Source of the DNA: Halanaerobium sp.
GTDB lineage: Bacteria > Bacillota > Halanaerobiia > Halanaerobiales > Halanaerobiaceae
NCBI GenBank assembly: GCA_003070825.1
Contig: QBLP01000061.1
Location: 1 to 14,750, forward strand
Direction: 5' to 3'
DNA length: 14,750 nucleotides
Shown here: positions 1-6,919 of the stretch, in pieces
How positions within the stretch are numbered: position 1 is the first letter of the stretch
Layout: the number at the start of each line of letters is the position of its first letter
Notes under the pieces: generated by a model
What the model was told of the DNA's origin: nothing
Database searches by the model: none
What the model saw: only the letters and a program-made list of their open reading frames with translations
Position numbers and translations under genes: made by a program

Positions 1-29
1 TTACTCAACTATATATCATTTTTATTCAG

Positions 30-50
30 AAAAAGAAATAATTTCTTTTT
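30..50 (-). terminator. Possible weak terminator after the chimeric ORF
   Basis: A near-perfect inverted repeat, AAAAAGAAAT and ATTTCTTTTT separated by one base, starts about 9 bases past the stop codon. On the minus-strand RNA its right arm is the U run. The stem has a single G-C pair and almost no loop, so as a terminator it would be weak. Confidence 0.3.
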
Positions 51-58
51 GTGATATT

Positions 59-643
59 TTACTCAGCTGAATTAGCAAATAAAAGATTGAAATTCGATAA
101 ACTGTATATTTTTAGATTATTCCCACTGTAATATTCCTTAGTTGAAAGAACCCTTCTGACAAAATTATCTGTTTCCGAAAATGGTAACTTTTCTTTTAAA
201 TTAGCACTCCAACCATTATTTAGCCATTTCCTAACATTACTTTCGCCAGCATTATAAGCAGCAATAGTTTTGATAAGATCCTGATTAAATTTTTGATAGA
301 GATAGGCAAAATACCAGCTGCCAAATTTAATATTCAAATCCGGATTATCTAAATCTTCTAAACTAAAATTTTCATAACCCAGTTCTTCTGCAATCCAGTG
401 AGCTGTAGCTGGCATCAGCTGCATTAAACCAACTGCCCCTCTTGGAGAAATTGAGTATTTATCAAATCTGCTTTCAACATAAATAATTGCTGCCAGCAGT
501 TCTGGTTCTAAAGAAAATTTTTCAGCATATTTATCAATTTCCTCCTGATATCTAACCGGCTCTAAATTTCTTCTAATTGTCCAGAGATCGAAATTATTAT
601 TTGCAGCAGTAAAAAATATGATTGATAAAAGAAAAAATATAAT
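59..643 (-). other. Lytic transglycosylase segment of the chimeric ORF, missing its own start
   Basis: This is the C-terminal 194 residues of the 59-1357 ORF. A membrane stretch (IIFFLLSIIFFTAA) is followed by an SLT-like domain of about 140 residues with YVES (probable catalytic Glu295), GLMQLMP and AAYNAG. Such enzymes cleave the MurNAc-GlcNAc bond of peptidoglycan outside the cytoplasmic membrane. A normal gene would start with Met and one or two Lys before this hydrophobic run. No start codon with a ribosome site is seen at the junction, so the segment is expressed only as part of the fusion unless translation restarts internally. Confidence 0.8.
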
Positions 644-1357
644 TGTCGTACCGGTAGCAATTAAGCGCATTTTTGCCAGAACTTCTCGGTGTTTTTTTGC
701 AAATACAATCATATCTTCTTTTTTCTCATCATGAGCGATTAAGGCAATTCTAATCAATTTAACATCTACTCCCTTCAATACTTTCTCCCAGTATAGATCA
801 ATTTTATTTTTCAAATCTGCTATTGTTGAATTATTTTCAATTACCACATCTGCTTTTTCTTCTTTTTCAGCAAGCGGCATCTGAGCCTTGATTCTATTTA
901 AAGCTTCCTCACGGCTGAAATCATTTCTGCTTTTCAATCTTTTGATCTGATTATCCTCTGAACTGGAAATAACCCAGATTTGATCACAAAATCGATCCAG
1001 GCCTACTTCATATAATAGTGGTGCCATAAAAACAACTATTTCATCATTTTTTAGATATTGATGAGCCTGCTCTTTCATCTCATAAATTATCAGTGGGTGA
1101 AGAAGAGATTCTAATTTTTTTCTTTTGGCAGGATCAGAAAAAACAATCTCTCCCAATTTGTCACGATCAAATTCTCTATCTTTTCTTAAAATATTATCTC
1201 CAAATTCATCAACAACCAGCTTCCAGCCCTTTTCTCCTCTGCGGCTGATCTGATGAGAAATCTGATCTGCATCAATGATTCTGGCTCCTTTTTCTTTTAA
1301 ATATTCAGCAGCTGTAGATTTCCCAGTTGCTATTCCACCTGTTAAACCAATAATCAT
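59..1357 (-). CDS. coaE: Chimeric ORF: dephospho-CoA kinase / MgsA N-terminal fragment / lytic transglycosylase
   Basis: Residues 1 to about 196 are a complete dephospho-CoA kinase, which phosphorylates the ribose 3'-OH of dephospho-CoA in the last step of CoA synthesis. It shows the P-loop GGIATGKST (7-15), DAD (29-31), HPLI (87-90), PLLYE (113-117), the lid RLKSRNDFSREEALNRI and ADVVIEN near 170. Residues 202-238 instead match the start of methylglyoxal synthase (IALIAHD, then ATGTT). From about 239 the ORF is an SLT-type lytic transglycosylase: hydrophobic anchor, YVESRFD with probable catalytic Glu295, GAVGLMQLMPATA (307-319) and AAYNAGESNVRKWL (366-379). Known CoaE proteins are about 200 residues, so 432 is anomalous. 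The ATG has SD AAAGGGG, 15 bases after mutM. The kinase is probably active. If the fusion is real, the protein would be a type II membrane protein with kinase inside and transglycosylase outside. Alternatively these are two or three separate genes joined by deletion, frameshift or assembly error. Confidence 0.85.
   Translation of the reverse strand: MIIGLTGGIATGKSTAAEYLKEKGARIIDADQISHQISRRGEKGWKLVVDEFGDNILRKDREFDRDKLGEIVFSDPAKRKKLESLLHPLIIYEMKEQAHQYLKNDEIVVFMAPLLYEVGLDRFCDQIWVISSSEDNQIKRLKSRNDFSREEALNRIKAQMPLAEKEEKADVVIENNSTIADLKNKIDLYWEKVLKGVDVKLIRIALIAHDEKKEDMIVFAKKHREVLAKMRLIATGTTIIFFLLSIIFFTAANNNFDLWTIRRNLEPVRYQEEIDKYAEKFSLEPELLAAIIYVESRFDKYSISPRGAVGLMQLMPATAHWIAEELGYENFSLEDLDNPDLNIKFGSWYFAYLYQKFNQDLIKTIAAYNAGESNVRKWLNNGWSANLKEKLPFSETDNFVRRVLSTKEYYSGNNLKIYSLSNFNLLFANSAE
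644..754 (-). pseudogene. mgsA: Truncated methylglyoxal synthase (N-terminal fragment)
   Basis: This segment encodes residues 202-238 of the chimeric ORF. It resembles the first 35-40 residues of methylglyoxal synthase, which converts dihydroxyacetone phosphate to methylglyoxal: IALIAHD, a Lys-Lys-rich helix with DMIVFA, then RLIATGTT. In the family AHD and ATGTT help bind substrate and phosphate. The catalytic aspartate (Asp71 in E. coli, in the GGD motif) and everything after it are absent, because hydrophobic anchor sequence follows the last Thr directly. The fragment cannot be an active synthase. An SD-like AAGGGAG lies just upstream, as expected if a separate mgsA once began here. Identification rests on motifs read by eye. 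Confidence 0.72.
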
Positions 1358-1372
1358 AATTATCCCCTTTCT

Positions 1373-2203
1373 CTATTTTTGACATTGAGGACAAAAATAT
1401 GTTGAGCGTTCACTAACCTTTATTTTTTCTATAATCGTTCCACAGCTGTAACATTCTTCTCCCTGACGCTGGTGAACTCTTAATTCTTCCTGAAATGATC
1501 CTTTTTCGCCAAAGGCATTAACATAATCACTAAAAGAAGTCCCTCCATAAATGATACCCTTCTGCAGAATTTCCCGCATGTTATGATAGATTTTTTCTTT
1601 TTCAGACTCAGTTAAGGTATCTGCTGTTCGATCAGGTCTGATTCCCGAGCGAAAAAGAATTTCGTCTGCATAAATATTACCGATTCCAGCTACAAAATGC
1701 TGATTTAAAAGCAAAGACTTAATAATTGCTCTTCGCCCTTCAAATAACTTTTTAAAATCATCCACACTTAGGTTGTTGCTTAATGGCTCCGGCCCCAATT
1801 TGGACAAACCACCAGCCTGTTCAGGCTGGTTTTTATCGATTAAATAAACCCGACCAAATTTACGTATATTATTAAATCGAATTTCCTGCCCGTCATTGAG
1901 GCTAAAAATTACATGAGTATGTTTATCTCTAAATTCTTTAACCTCTTTAACCAGCAGTTTTCCGGTCATCCTAAGGTGAATTACCATATTTTTATTATTA
2001 TTTAATTCAAAAATAATATATTTACCTCTGCGGTTAACAGCTTCAATTTTTGAACCAATTAATTCTTCTTTAAACGCAGAAATATTTCCTTTCGGAAAGG
2101 CAATCATCTTTTCTTCTCTAATCTCTACCCCGGTAACAATCTTCTCCTCTACAAGAGGTCTTAAACCCTTAACAACTGTTTCCACTTCCGGCAGCTCAGG
2201 CAT
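1373..2203 (-). CDS. mutM: Formamidopyrimidine-DNA glycosylase (Fpg/MutM)
   Basis: This is a bifunctional glycosylase/AP lyase that removes 8-oxoguanine and formamidopyrimidines in base-excision repair. I start it at the ATG at 2203, not the in-frame ATG at 2218, because the enzyme needs the MPELPEVE N-terminus: after Met removal Pro is the catalytic nucleophile and Glu the next active-site residue. SD GAGGTGGGG lies just upstream of this ATG. The product has 276 residues, the usual length. Visible are RRGKYI (conserved Lys61), MTGKLL, IRFNNIRKFGRVYL, the H2TH segment GIGNIYADE, and a C-terminal zinc finger with Cys251, Cys254, Cys271 and Cys274 and conserved Arg266. The start overlaps the end of polA by 8 bases, suggesting translational coupling. 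It appears intact. Confidence 0.96.
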   Translation of the reverse strand: MPELPEVETVVKGLRPLVEEKIVTGVEIREEKMIAFPKGNISAFKEELIGSKIEAVNRRGKYIIFELNNNKNMVIHLRMTGKLLVKEVKEFRDKHTHVIFSLNDGQEIRFNNIRKFGRVYLIDKNQPEQAGGLSKLGPEPLSNNLSVDDFKKLFEGRRAIIKSLLLNQHFVAGIGNIYADEILFRSGIRPDRTADTLTESEKEKIYHNMREILQKGIIYGGTSFSDYVNAFGEKGSFQEELRVHQRQGEECYSCGTIIEKIKVSERSTYFCPQCQK

Positions 2204-4841
2204 CTTTCCCCACCTCATAATCTTTCTTATCTCTCCAGTTTTTTCCTGTCTGAAGATCTACAAGAAGTGGTACATCAAGTTCAGCGGTGTTTTCCATTTT
2301 ATCTTTAATCAACTTTGCTGCTTTCTCTAAATCAGATTCTGCCACTTCAAATACCAGTTCATCATGAACCTGAAGCAGGATATTTAAATCCAGCTCTTCG
2401 TCTTTAAGAGCATTATAAACATCGATCATTGATTTTTTCATAATATCGGCAGCGGTCCCCTGAACTGGAGTATTAATTGCTGTTCTTTCGGCAAAAGAGC
2501 GCCGGTGATAATTACTGCTGTTAATTTCCGGTATATAGCGGCGGCGACCAAACATCGTCTCTGCATAACCACATTCCTTAACCTGCTTAATTGTTTGATC
2601 CATATATTCTTTAACTCCGGAAAAGCGTTCAAAATACTTATCAATATAATCCTGAGCTTCTTCGACTGGGATATCAAGATCCTGACTTAAACCATAAGAA
2701 CTCATCCCATAAGCAATACCAAAGTTAATTACCTTGGCATGGCGGCGGAGATTTGGAGATACTTCTTCCGGCTCAACTTCAAAAACCTCACTTGCTGTTT
2801 CTGTATGGATATCTGCTCCACTGTTAAAAGCTTCTTTAAGTTTTTGATCTCCACTCAAATGAGCAAAAACTCTAAGCTCAATCTGCGAATAATCCACTGC
2901 CAGCAGCAGCATGTCTTCCTCAGAAGGGATAAAAGCTTTCCGAATCTCTCTTCCTTCTTTAGTTCTAATAGGAATATTCTGCAGGTTTGGATCTGTGCTG
3001 CTCAAACGCCCGGTTGCTGTTACCATCTGATTGAAAGAGGTATGGATTTTACCTGTCTCTTTATTAACCAGAGGTGGAAGTGAGTCAATATAGGTTGACT
3101 TTAACTTAGCTAATTCTCTGTACTCAGATATCAAAGGAATAATCTCATGTTTACCTTCCAATTTTTCTAAAACACTGGCATTAGTTGAATAACCTGTTTT
3201 AGTTCTTTTAATTACAGGCAAACCTAACTTTTCAAATAAAATTTCTCCGAGCTGTTTGGGAGAATTCAGATTAAATTCCTCACCAGCCAGCTGATGTGCT
3301 TTTTCAGTTATTATATCCAGTCTTTTCCCTAGGCGCTCTGAGAGACTATCAAGCCATTCCTTATCAACTTTAACACCATTAGCTTCCATCCTGGCCAGAA
3401 CCTTAATTAAAGGAAGTTCAATTTCCTGATATAATTTAAGTAGCTCATCCTTTTCTAACTTTGGCAGCAGCTTAGCTTTTAATTCAAAGAGCTTAGAAAT
3501 TTCAATAAGCAGCTTATCTTTGCTTTTAATTTCATCAAAACTAATTGTTAATTCCCTGCTTAATACATCTTCCAGCTCAGGTAAAGAGGAAGATGGCTGG
3601 AGTAAATAAAATGCCAGCAGAGGTTCAAAACCGATGTTTATTATTTCTATCCCCTGTTTTAGCAGAGCAAGAGAAGCCTTTTTAGCATCAATCATCAGCT
3701 TTGCAATATCTTCTGCTAAAAAAATCTCTTTTATTTCTTTGGGGATTTTTTTGTCTTCAGGTTGATAGGAATAAATTTGACTTTCAGCTTCCAGACTGAA
3801 AATAAAAGCTTCAATTTCTCCCTGAATCGCTTTAGTACCCTCTTTTAATTTAACTGCCGCAGCAATTTCGCCAGCTGCAGTTGCCTTTTCTTTTAGTTGT
3901 TCTAATCCCTTCTGATCCAAATCAACTACCTCTAAATCTTTAAAATCCATTTCCTCTTTAAAGTCAAAACGATCAAGCAGGGAGGTAAAGCCCAGTCTTT
4001 CAAACTGTTCTGCCGCTTCCTGATCATCATATAAATCAAGACGGCATTCATCAAAATCAATTTCTACCGGAACATCGCGTTTAATCTTACCAAGACGATA
4101 ACTCATTCTGGCCTGTTCAGTGTATTTTCTTAAATTTTCTTTTCTTTTTTTACCAGAAACCTTATCTATATTGGCTAAAATTTCTTCCATTGAGCCAAAT
4201 TCTTTAAGTAATTTTAAAGCTGTCTTCTTACCAATTCCAGGGACACCTGGAATATTATCAGAGCTGTCACCCATTAGACCTTTACGGTCAATAAGTTTCT
4301 CCGGCGGCAGTTCATATTTTTCCATTACTTTATCTAAATCAAATTTCACCAGATCAGAGATTCCTTTGCGGGTATATAATATATTTATATTTTCTGAAAC
4401 CAGCTGCAGAGCATCCCTGTCACCTGTAACAATATAAACCATATAACCTTCTTCTGCTGCCTTTTTGGAAAGAGTTCCCAGCAGATCATCCGCTTCATAA
4501 CCTTCTTTTGCCAGCATAGGTATTTTTAATTTTTCTATAGTCTGCTGCAGAAGTGGAATTTGAGGAACAAGCTCCTCCGGCATCTTTTTCCTACCTGCTT
4601 TATAATCTTCATATTCTTCATGTCTAAAAGTAGGTGCTTTTTTATCAAAAGTAATAATCATCCGGTCTGGATTCCATTCATCTGTTAGGCTAAAGAGCAT
4701 CCTTACAAAGCCAAAGACTGCATTTGTATATTCTCCCTCATCATTGGTTAAAAGGGGTAGTGCATAAAAAGCACGGTGGGTTAAGCTGTGTCCATCTAAT
4801 AAAAAAAGCGTCTTCTTCTCCTTATTTTCCTTATTTGACAA
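2196..4841 (-). CDS. polA: DNA polymerase I
   Basis: Pol I fills gaps in excision repair and removes Okazaki primers. The first 290 or so residues are the 5'-3' exonuclease (LLDGHSLTHRAFYALP, TFDKKAPTFRHEEYEDYKAGR, EADDLLGTL, VTGDRDALQL, GDSSDNIPGVPGIGKKTA). The middle domain lacks the DxE and other metal-binding residues of a proofreading exonuclease, as is common in Firmicute Pol I. The polymerase domain has motif A AVDYSQIELR, motif B RRHAKVINFGIAYG and motif C QVHDE, with RRRYIPEI before the final helices. The TTG at 4841 (881 residues) is preferred because GGGAG sits 9 bases upstream. The in-frame ATG at 4850 abuts that SD directly. It lies 45 bases after the two-component gene with no terminator seen, so it is probably cotranscribed. 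Confidence 0.96.
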   Translation of the reverse strand: MSNKENKEKKTLFLLDGHSLTHRAFYALPLLTNDEGEYTNAVFGFVRMLFSLTDEWNPDRMIITFDKKAPTFRHEEYEDYKAGRKKMPEELVPQIPLLQQTIEKLKIPMLAKEGYEADDLLGTLSKKAAEEGYMVYIVTGDRDALQLVSENINILYTRKGISDLVKFDLDKVMEKYELPPEKLIDRKGLMGDSSDNIPGVPGIGKKTALKLLKEFGSMEEILANIDKVSGKKRKENLRKYTEQARMSYRLGKIKRDVPVEIDFDECRLDLYDDQEAAEQFERLGFTSLLDRFDFKEEMDFKDLEVVDLDQKGLEQLKEKATAAGEIAAAVKLKEGTKAIQGEIEAFIFSLEAESQIYSYQPEDKKIPKEIKEIFLAEDIAKLMIDAKKASLALLKQGIEIINIGFEPLLAFYLLQPSSSLPELEDVLSRELTISFDEIKSKDKLLIEISKLFELKAKLLPKLEKDELLKLYQEIELPLIKVLARMEANGVKVDKEWLDSLSERLGKRLDIITEKAHQLAGEEFNLNSPKQLGEILFEKLGLPVIKRTKTGYSTNASVLEKLEGKHEIIPLISEYRELAKLKSTYIDSLPPLVNKETGKIHTSFNQMVTATGRLSSTDPNLQNIPIRTKEGREIRKAFIPSEEDMLLLAVDYSQIELRVFAHLSGDQKLKEAFNSGADIHTETASEVFEVEPEEVSPNLRRHAKVINFGIAYGMSSYGLSQDLDIPVEEAQDYIDKYFERFSGVKEYMDQTIKQVKECGYAETMFGRRRYIPEINSSNYHRRSFAERTAINTPVQGTAADIMKKSMIDVYNALKDEELDLNILLQVHDELVFEVAESDLEKAAKLIKDKMENTAELDVPLLVDLQTGKNWRDKKDYEVGKDA

Positions 4842-4855
4842 AAAAATCATCTCCC
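4842..4855 (-). promoter_or_regulatory. Ribosome binding site deciding the polA start (TTG)
   Basis: GGGAG at 4855-4851 is followed directly by an ATG and, nine bases later, by an in-frame TTG. The spacing suits the TTG and leaves none for the ATG. Confidence 0.55.
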
Positions 4856-4886
4856 ATTAAAACATCTATTTAATTATTTTAGTATC

Positions 4887-6785
4887 TTAGCGTCTTTTAT
4901 TGTTTTTAGCTGCTGGCAAATGAACAATAAACTTTGTTCCTTTTCCAATTTCACTTTCAACATCAATATCCCCATTATAACTTTCAACAATCTGCTGGGC
5001 TATAGCTAAACCAAGTCCAGAACCTTCATTATCTTTCCTGGTCCGTGATTTATCTGCCTGATAAAAGCGGTCAAAAACAAAAGGTAAATCCTCAGTTGAA
5101 ATTCCAGGCCCATCATCTGCTATAGAAAAATAAAAGTCGTTTGTGTCAATTTTATCAATTCTGATCTCAATTTCACCTTTCTGAGAAGTGAACTTTATAG
5201 CATTATCCAGAAAAATCCTAAGCAGCTGTTTGAAAAGATTCTGATCACCAAAAAATTTTATTTCTGCTTCTTCAATAAATTTTAGTTTAATATTTTTTTC
5301 CATCAGTTCAAATTCTTTGATTATTTCTTTTATCAGTTCATTAAAATTAAACAGCTCCTCTTCTTTTTTTAACTCACTATCATCACCACGAGCTAAAAGT
5401 AAAAGATTTTCCATCAGCTGTTTCATATTGACAGTCTCTTTTTTAATGGCTTCTATTGCTTCATCCCTAACATCTTCTTTTTCTTTACCCCAGCGATCAA
5501 GCAGATCAACATAACCTTTGATCACAGAAATTGGAGTCCTTAATTCGTGAGATGCATCAGAAACAAACTGTTTCTGCCTTTTAAAAGATTTCTCCAGACG
5601 ATCAAGCATTGAATTAAAAGTTAGTGCCAGTTTTTTTAATTCATCATCAGGACCGCTAACTTCAAGTCTTCTCCCTAAATCACTGGAACTGATTTCTCTT
5701 GCTGTTTCAGTGACTTTATTGATCGGTGAAAGCATCTTTTTGGTAGTAAAATAACCTAAAAAGACAGAAATTAGAGCTCCGATTCCAGCAGCAATAGTTA
5801 AAACTATAATAAGAAAATCAAGAAAGTTTTTTTCAAATGTAATATCTCTAACAACCTGAAGATAGCCCCGAGAAAAAACAAAATTATTCATCGGGATGGT
5901 TTTAACTACAAGTATTTTTGAACCAGAGCGGAATTCTTCAATTTCAACCCCAATTGGGATATCCATCTCTTCTAAATACTTAGATTGCGCATTAACTTTT
6001 CCGTCTTTATCGAGCACCCGAAAAAAAATATTTTCCTCACTACGGCTTATCTGCTGCAGAAGATCTGTGTCAAAAAAATTAACCGGATCACCGATTCTTG
6101 AAAATTGTGAGAGCACAAGTTCAGTTGTATTATTGATACTCTTTTTTATATTGTCATCAACATAAGGATCATCTATTTTACTCCTTAAATAACGGATATA
6201 AACATCAACAATATTAGTTTCTCCTGTATAATCATAGCCCCAGACATTGTTCAAAAGTTTGTCTCTGCTTACAACAATACCTTCATTTTGAATTAAGTAA
6301 ACCAAAAGATCATATTCTTTTTTAGTTAATTCTATCTCTTCTCCAGCTCTTTTAACTATATGAGCATCTAAATTAACTTCTACGTCAGCAGTTTTCAGCA
6401 CATTATCAGATTCAACATTACCCTCATCTCTTCTTAAATGAGCTCTAATTCTGGCCAGTAATTCCTCAATTTCAAAGGGTTTTGTTAAATAGTCATCTGC
6501 TCCTATATCAAGGCCTTCAACTTTATTTTCTAGCTCAGACTTGGCAGTTAGCATAATTATTGGAATATCAGAAAAATCCCTGATCCGACTGCAGACTTCA
6601 AAGCCATCAAGACCGGGCAGCATAATATCCAGCAATAAAAGATCATATTCATCTTCTTTTAAAGCATTAATTCCGTCATAACCATTATCAAATTTTTTAA
6701 CCTGATAACCTTCATGCTCAAGTTCCAGTTCTACAAAGCGAGCAATCTGAACATCATCTTCAATCAACAGTATCTTTTTCTGCAA
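4887..6785 (-). CDS. Fused OmpR-family response regulator / histidine kinase, probably a deletion product
   Basis: Numbering is from the TTG at 6785 (632 residues). The SD GAGGGG is 8 bases upstream; an in-frame GTG at 6794 overlaps that SD. Residues 1-118 are a receiver with acidic Asp10/Asp11, phosphoacceptor Asp53 (LLLLDIMLP), Thr80 and Lys102. A winged helix follows (about 127-207; TNIVDVYIRYLRSKI). OmpR proteins normally end some 20 residues later with a TVRGVGYVL-like hairpin, absent here. After DDPY the sequence becomes the extracytoplasmic domain of a histidine kinase (DDNIKKSI), then one membrane helix (about 322-346), HAMP, H-box SHELRTP (His413), N-box (Asn528), G1 DDGPGIS and G2 GSGLGLA. 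The kinase's start and first membrane helix are missing. Kinase and regulator resemble ArlRS/PhoPR-type pairs, and the place before polA matches phoPR in Bacillus. With one membrane segment, regulator and kinase core fall on opposite sides, so normal signalling is unlikely. Confidence 0.85.
   Translation of the reverse strand: MQKKILLIEDDVQIARFVELELEHEGYQVKKFDNGYDGINALKEDEYDLLLLDIMLPGLDGFEVCSRIRDFSDIPIIMLTAKSELENKVEGLDIGADDYLTKPFEIEELLARIRAHLRRDEGNVESDNVLKTADVEVNLDAHIVKRAGEEIELTKKEYDLLVYLIQNEGIVVSRDKLLNNVWGYDYTGETNIVDVYIRYLRSKIDDPYVDDNIKKSINNTTELVLSQFSRIGDPVNFFDTDLLQQISRSEENIFFRVLDKDGKVNAQSKYLEEMDIPIGVEIEEFRSGSKILVVKTIPMNNFVFSRGYLQVVRDITFEKNFLDFLIIVLTIAAGIGALISVFLGYFTTKKMLSPINKVTETAREISSSDLGRRLEVSGPDDELKKLALTFNSMLDRLEKSFKRQKQFVSDASHELRTPISVIKGYVDLLDRWGKEKEDVRDEAIEAIKKETVNMKQLMENLLLLARGDDSELKKEEELFNFNELIKEIIKEFELMEKNIKLKFIEEAEIKFFGDQNLFKQLLRIFLDNAIKFTSQKGEIEIRIDKIDTNDFYFSIADDGPGISTEDLPFVFDRFYQADKSRTRKDNEGSGLGLAIAQQIVESYNGDIDVESEIGKGTKFIVHLPAAKNNKRR
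6153..6176 (-). other. Regulator/kinase fusion junction
   Basis: The reading passes without a stop from YLRSKIDDPY of a winged helix into VDDNIKKS of a sensor kinase's post-TM1 region. A short repeat, GATGAT and GATGAC, occurs on the two sides of the join, which could have served as microhomology for a deletion. The exact breakpoint cannot be fixed without an unfused relative. Confidence 0.6.
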
Positions 6786-6801
6786 TTTTCTCACCCCTCT
6801 T
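6786..6801 (-). promoter_or_regulatory. Ribosome binding site deciding the response-regulator start (TTG)
   Basis: AAGAGGGG is followed eight bases later by TTG, giving the usual regulator N-terminus MQKKILLIEDD. The in-frame GTG at 6794 shares its first base with this SD and so cannot use it. Confidence 0.55.
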
Positions 6802-6859
6802 ATTATATCAATAATTCAATAAAATTTAAAATTAATATCAGTCATATTTTTAATTTATT

Positions 6860-6889
6860 AAATCCCGGACCTGCTAAAGCCCGGGATTT
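6860..6889 (-). terminator. Hairpin between htrA and the two-component gene
   Basis: A 9-bp perfect stem, AAATCCCGG with CCGGGATTT, encloses a 12-base loop, 30 bases past the htrA stop. On the minus strand it is followed by TTTAATAAATT, a broken U tract, so termination may be partial. It is the only GC-rich stem in this gap and the most likely end of the htrA transcript. Confidence 0.6.
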
Positions 6890-6919
6890 CCTTAAAAAGT
6901 TCAATTGAGATTAATTTTT

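Noticed and set aside
2438..4437. Open frames inside polA, including 2438-2677 (minus), 2505-2690, 2739-3083 and 4120-4437 (plus).
   Set aside because: They lie wholly inside the intact, strongly conserved polA frame, have low-complexity, Leu/Ile/Ser-rich products with no recognisable motif, and lack convincing ribosome sites.
2196..4841. Missing 3'-5' exonuclease residues in DNA polymerase I as a possible defect.
   Set aside because: Loss of proofreading residues in the middle domain is common in Firmicute-type Pol I, so it is not a lesion of this gene.
6802..6807. Perfect TATAAT on the minus strand just before the two-component gene.
   Set aside because: It lies directly before the SD, so a transcript from it would start in or after the ribosome site. 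No -35 is seen.
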